From an uncultured Clostridia bacterium (GTDB taxonomy: Bacteria; Bacillota; Clostridia; Oscillospirales; Acutalibacteraceae): DNA of 7,411 nucleotides. The stretch covers positions 1 through 7,411 of the forward strand of contig CAMOCU010000044.1 in assembly GCA_946610835.1 (NCBI GenBank), given 5' to 3'. The notes beneath the pieces were generated by a model. It saw only the letters and a list, made by a program, of their open reading frames with translations, had not been told where the DNA came from and ran no database searches. Positions 6,671-7,411 of the stretch are shown here, in pieces. The position numbers and the translations under genes were made by a program. The first letter of the stretch is position 1; the number at the start of each line of letters is the position of its first letter.

Positions 6671-6831
6671 GGAAGCGCTGATTCAATCCGATGCGCACGA
6701 CGGAACGGATCTTTTTTCGTCATATTGCGCCAAAAATCCTTGCCTTGCGTCAGCAAGCCGGCAGATTTTTTGTACAATCTGCCGAAAAAATCTCTCGCCC
6801 CCTCGCACACCCCGATTTAATCAGCGCTTCC
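6671..6831. mobile_element. MITE-like non-autonomous element, 161 bp, with CTAA target duplication
   Basis: The ends are exact inverted copies for 13 bases: GGAAGCGCTGATT (6671-6683) and AATCAGCGCTTCC (6819-6831). After one mismatch AATC matches again, and similarity fades out over about 35 bases. Both ends are flanked by CTAA (6667-6670 and 6832-6835), a likely 4-bp target duplication; CCTAA is possible if the right end stops at 6830. The interior has no open frame but is rich in hairpins: CGGCAGATT (6759-6767) with AATCTGCCG (6776-6784), and CTTGC GTCA GCAAG (6744-6757), plus a looser pairing around GCGCACGACG and CGTCATATTGCGC. It therefore needs a transposase supplied elsewhere. The parent IS family is not recognised. 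It sits in the leader between the extended -10 promoter and the small gene. Confidence 0.8.
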
Positions 6832-6868
6832 CTAAACAAAAAGGTACCGTAAAGAAAGGGTGCAAACG

Positions 6869-7152
6869 ATGCAATTGCAAATGGAGCGTGCGTCATCGCC
6901 CTGCACATTGAACATTCGTGTCGGCGAAAACGAAACGCTTGTACTCCGGCTTGTTGCCAGCGCAAAAACAGAAAAAAGGAATACGGTATTTTTTCCTCCG
7001 GCGGGCAACAGCAATCGGATATTTATATTTACCGCATCACCCGTACAGCGGAGGATGTACAGTCCGTACATAATGTAGCGGACGAAAAAGAACGCCAATC
7101 GGTATTCGACCGCTTTGTCGAGTTTCTCGGCGATCACGAGCATAATGAATAG
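6869..7152 (+). pseudogene. Small gene, about 94 residues, split by a -1 frameshift at a run of six A
   Basis: The first frame starts at the ATG at 6869 (MQLQMERASSPCTLNIR), with AAAGG about nine bases upstream, and reads well up to VASAKTEK. At 6972-6977 there are six A before GG. Staying in frame gives a proline- and arginine-rich tail to 7078. Shifting by -1 gives KKEYGIFSSGGQQQSDIYIY, then RITRTAEDVQSV and DRFVEFLGDHEHNE, ending at TAG 7150-7152, nine bases before a strong terminator. The shifted half looks like real coding sequence and has no start of its own. One missing A, by mutation or sequencing error, or slippage on the A run, would explain it. The family is not recognised with certainty; the YGI motif and an acidic-amphipathic C-terminus faintly recall small clostridial DUF6514-type proteins, but the usual C-terminal signature is not clear. 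No signal peptide or membrane segment. Confidence 0.6.
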
Positions 7153-7160
7153 AACACGCA

Positions 7161-7203
7161 CCGCCTGCAAATACGCTGTTCATGCGTTTGCAGGCGGTTT
7201 TTT
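7161..7203 (+). terminator. Intrinsic terminator of the small gene
   Basis: CCGCCTGCAAA (7161-7171) pairs with TTTGCAGGCGG (7187-7197) as an 11-bp GC-rich stem; the inner ACGC/GCGT could compete for part of the pairing. Six T follow at 7198-7203. It lies nine bases after the TAG of the shifted frame, which supports the view that the gene's real end is at 7152 and not at 7078. Confidence 0.92.
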
Positions 7204-7286
7204 GAAAAATATTTTCTGCTCCATTCTGCTTTCAATTCCCGAGCAAGTAAATAAACCAGAAGTCAACAGCTTGAACTCCGGTATAA

Positions 7287-7411
7287 AAAGCAAACCTCGT
7301 AAGCGCAAAAGCCTCCGCCGTCTTTTACAGTCTCGCCGAAACCGCGAAAGCGAACAAACGAAATATTGAAGAATATTTTACGGAAATCCTCTCTCAAAAA
7401 CACAGATTTGT
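7287..7411 (+). pseudogene. Relic of an IS66-family transposase C-terminus, runs off the window
   Basis: In the frame starting at 7287, just after an in-frame TAA (7284-7286), the translation reads ANLVSAKASAVFYSLAETA (7290-7346), then KANKRNIEEYFTEILSQKH. This matches the C-terminal signature of IS66 TnpC transposases (GAKASA, YSLVETAKANGLNP, EYL). Departures such as KR in place of GL, the in-frame TAA and TGA upstream, and the lack of any IS66 sequence at 7204-7284 show that only a decayed tail remains. No start codon or ribosome site is present. The stretch at 7204-7286 between the terminator and the relic holds nothing I recognise. Confidence 0.7.

Noticed and set aside
6744..6784. Hairpins that might be a bidirectional terminator or a small RNA gene.
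   Set aside because: They lie inside the MITE-like element, and the hairpins lack a clean trailing T run in a position suited to termination on the plus strand; the six A after the second hairpin do not serve either neighbour convincingly.
6832..7170. Minus-strand frame of 112 codons across the small gene.
   Set aside because: It has no ribosome site at its start and begins within the terminator; its hydrophobic look comes from reading the small gene backwards.
7115..7369. Plus-strand frame of 84 codons across the terminator.
   Set aside because: It overlaps the small gene's end, runs through the strong terminator at 7161-7203, and its basic tail is an out-of-frame reading of the IS66 relic.

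Overview
The window looks like a chromosomal segment of a Gram-positive anaerobe of the Clostridia, probably the Oscillospiraceae/Ruminococcaceae. This is inferred from the T-box leader, the YmfF/YmfH peptidase pair, the style of the Shine-Dalgarno sites and promoters, and a moderate GC content. No rRNA or other marker allows a firmer placement.

Layout, left to right. (1) 1-1153, minus strand: the first 384 residues of a protein that joins an XRE-type helix-turn-helix, a cupin domain and the start of an AMP-forming acyl-CoA synthetase. Its C-terminus lies outside the window. (2) 1179-1485, minus: a complete T-box riboswitch with a near-consensus promoter, a Stem I with a readable specifier region, a T-box antiterminator and a mutually exclusive terminator. 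It controls the fusion gene. Aligning the specifier loop by its flanking helix favours GUA (Val); UGU (Cys) is the alternative. (3) 1497-6484, minus: a tight five-gene cluster, read in the order ymfF-like, ymfH-like, lgt, YhcH/YiaL family, secreted phosphodiesterase. The first four overlap or nearly touch. A strong promoter lies at 6537-6565. No terminator is visible at the cluster's end, which runs straight into the T-box promoter. (4) 6585-7411, plus strand: accessory, decaying DNA. It holds an extended -10 promoter, a 161-bp MITE-like element with inverted ends and a CTAA duplication, a small gene broken (or recoded) at a run of six A, a strong terminator, and a relic of an IS66 transposase C-terminus that runs off the edge.

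How the parts may work together. The cluster is housekeeping envelope and proteolysis: Lgt lipidates lipoproteins, and YmfF/YmfH are a non-catalytic/catalytic M16 pair. The most interesting unit is the left end. A T-box normally senses uncharged tRNA and controls aminoacyl-tRNA synthetases or amino-acid supply genes. Here it precedes a ligase of the medium/branched-chain acyl-CoA synthetase type that carries its own HTH-cupin module. If the specifier is Val, an attractive inference is that valine shortage switches on activation of isobutyrate (or a similar branched acid) for reductive carboxylation to the 2-oxo acid and then to valine. The substrate is not shown by the sequence.
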